Shown here: piece after piece, positions 54,767-56,879 of the stretch | Layout of the letters: each line of letters opens with the position of its first letter | How positions within the stretch are numbered: the first letter of the stretch is position 1 | Assembly: GCA_033296885.1 (NCBI GenBank) | Contig: MU864044.1 | Location: 1-56,879, forward strand | Origin: Triangularia verruculosa | Taxonomy: Eukaryota > Ascomycota > Sordariomycetes > Sordariales > Podosporaceae | Direction of reading: 5' to 3' | Length of the DNA: 56,879 bases | The notes under the pieces: generated by a model | Databases searched by the model: none | Told to the model about the DNA's origin: nothing | What the model saw: only the letters and a program-made list of their open reading frames with translations | Made by a program: the position numbers and the translations under genes

Positions 54767-56879
54767 AAATATTATATAAGTTTAATTATTTTTAAAAAAG
54801 TTAATAAATTTATTTCCAATATTTCCAACGAATAAGCGATAATCTTTAAGCGTTTTAAAAATTTAACTCCATTAATTTTAATTAATATTTTTTAAAAATT
54901 ACTTAAATATAAATTATAAAACTATATTATTAATTTTATAAAAAATAAAATACTACTATAGAAACTTATCTATTCCCTTAATAGTAAAGAACTTAAATTT
55001 TTATAAACTTAATTAAATAAAATATTAATAAAAAGAAAAATTAAACCTTTTAAATTATTATATAATATTTTACTTTTTATAATAAATAAAGACGCTTTAA
55101 TTAAAAAGAAAGGATAATATAAATCCTATCTTCGACCCGTTATAAATTCAAGAGAATTTAACGGTATTATTATTTTAAATTATTACTTTCTTCCCTTTAT
55201 TATAAAACTTTAAAATCGATTTATTAACGTTAAATACTTTACTAAAATCGATTTAAAAAACGGTTTTAATTTAATAAAAATTAAAAAAGAGAATAAATAA
55301 AAAATTACTTTTCGTTACCGGTATAGTCTTTTCGAATTTATAATTATATATTTTAAATTAATTAATACTTTTACTATATTTTAAATTATAATTTATAAAG
55401 TATTAAATAATTTAATTAATATAAAGGTTTTTATATATATCGACGATATTTTAATCTATACGGAAATTATAGAAAAATATAATTAATTTATAAAAGAGGT
55501 TTTGAAATAATTTAAAAAGAATAACATAATTATTTTAATTAAAAAGAATATTTAGTTAATTACTTAAGTTAAGTATTTAAAGTATATTATTTTTAAAGCT
55601 AAAATCTCTATATTTAACAAAAAAGTAAATTATATTTTAAATTAATAAATTTTTACGTTTTTAAAAACTATATAATGTTTTATTAACTTCGTTAATTTCT
55701 ATTAATATTTTATTAAAAGATTTTCTAATATTATAAAACTTTTTATAAAATTATTTAAAACGAAAGTAAAAAATTAAAAGTAAATATATATTATAAAGGA
55801 AGCTTTTATTAAACTTAAAAAAACCTTTATTATAGTTCTGATCTTTATTTATTTTAAACTTTTTAAATTAACGATTTTAAAAATTAATATTTTAAATTTT
55901 ATCCTAAGAAGAATTTTATTTTAAAAAAAAACGATAAAAAGTTTTACCCTATAGTTTTTTATTTCTATAAACTTATTAAACCGGAAATAAATTATAAAAT
56001 ATATAATAAAAAATTACTAATAATTATAAATTACTTTATAAAATAATAATAATATAAAGAAAAAGCGGAATATAAAATTAAAATTTACTTTAACTATTAA
56101 AATTTTATGTATTTTATTATAGTAAAAGTCCTTAATCGATAATAAGTTTATTAAACTTAAGAATTTACGGTATATAATTTTATTATTATATATCGACCCG
56201 GATAATTTAATAGTAAAACTAATATTCTTTTAAAGCTTAATTAATACCGATTTAAAAAAGGGGGAAATAAAAATTAATCGATTATTTTAGTTTTAAAAGA
56301 TTATTACTTCTTTACTTTAATATAAAAGTTAACCGCGGTTTTATTAATATTTTACTTTAAAATTTATTACCCTAAATAAACTGAAAAATTATATTTCTTT
56401 TTTTTAACGTAACTTATTAATATTTCTATTACCCTAATATAAAATAATAAGTTTATTATTAACGTTAAAAACACTACTATTTAAAATTCTAAGTATATTA
56501 AATTTTTCGCTACCTTATCGAAAAATAAATATAAAAATTAAAATCTTTTATATTATAATAATTTATTAAAGATTTCCGACGATTCTATATTATATAAAAA
56601 GATGTTCGAATTTAAATATAATTTTATTATTATAAAATATTTAAAAATAAATTATATTATCGATTTTATTCGACGAAACTTCTAATAATTAATTATAAAT
56701 AATATTATTTATAAATATATATAAAGATATAAAAAGTATTAGTAAAATAAAAACCTTTATTATAAAATATTTAATTTTTTTTTTTTGTTAGTTATATTAT
56801 TTCTACGTAATATATATTAATATAACTACAAAAAACTATTGCTTATATAATATTTGTCTTTGACGAATATAGTTTTATT
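54767..56879 (+). pseudogene. Third Gypsy-type retroelement (E3), RT to integrase, heavily RIP-mutated, cut by window end
   Basis: Plus-strand translation with many stops shows RT: VKYFTKIDLKNGFNLIKIKK near 55225, then FIYIDDILIYTE at about 55430-55465 (the catalytic YxDD is intact), then VKYLKYIIFKAK and NFVNFY with FIK. An RNase H region follows at 55800-56200 and an integrase N-terminal trace (DFIRRNF) near 56660. AT content is extreme, higher than in E1 and E2, so it is older or more often targeted. It belongs to a different family, since its LTR is unrelated to the 447-bp LTRs. No gag trace is readable at 54770-55150. The 3' end lies beyond the window. Confidence 0.8.

Overview
The window looks like accessory DNA from a filamentous ascomycete. 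The genes have short introns (62-92 bp) with GTRAGT-type donors, CTAAC branch sites and YAG acceptors. The protein families are typical of Pezizomycotina: a SAT4-type membrane protein, a 2EXR-type F-box-like protein, a LysM protein, large 2OG-oxygenase-like proteins, pogo/Fot1 transposons and chromodomain Gypsy elements. GC-normal blocks alternate with TpA-rich blocks in which CAG, CAA and CGA codons have become stops and Cys codons have become Tyr. That pattern is the signature of repeat-induced point mutation (RIP).

Layout. 1-1560: the end of an LTR and a RIP-degraded, tandemly duplicated stretch, leading into the C-terminal fragment of a 2OG-oxygenase-like paralogue (1567-2223, copy D). 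2475-4040: a spliced SAT4/rhodopsin-type membrane protein gene, possibly frameshifted. 5437-6006: the C-terminal relic of a PIF1-like helicase. 6186-9600: a long TPR-protein pseudogene. 10100-10672: a small hypothetical gene. 11450-13070: a RIP-destroyed gene for a multi-LysM, cysteine-rich chitin-binding protein. 13310-17101: two convergent pogo/Fot1-like DNA transposons, each flanked by TA. 17342-17826: an isolated LTR-like sequence. 21238-28693 (minus) and 30112-37577 (plus): two complete chromodomain Gypsy elements of almost equal length with 447-bp LTRs, arranged as a giant inverted repeat around 1.4 kb of older DNA. 38.3-40.9 kb: a few small unrecognised ORFs. 40893-52935: three tandem minus-strand paralogues (A, B, C) of a roughly 1000-aa 2OG-Fe(II)-oxygenase-like family, with an intact 2EXR-type gene between A and B. 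52.97-56.9 kb: RIP DNA, an LTR related to the one at position 1-163, and the RT region of a third Gypsy element.

Main results. (1) The 5-bp target-site duplications of the two Gypsy elements are swapped in exactly the way expected if the 1,418-bp segment between them was inverted by recombination between the inverted elements. (2) The three 2OG-like paralogues share exon phases and a conserved 33-nt micro-exon. All carry inactivating changes, and all have lost residues expected to bind iron. (3) Both Gypsy elements carry a 70-nt tRNA-like sequence antisense to their coding strand, between two copies of the chromodomain-end motif. The region appears to have acquired transposons and locally expanded genes and then been worn down by RIP. 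Only the 2EXR gene, the 10.1-kb gene and a few small ORFs still look intact.
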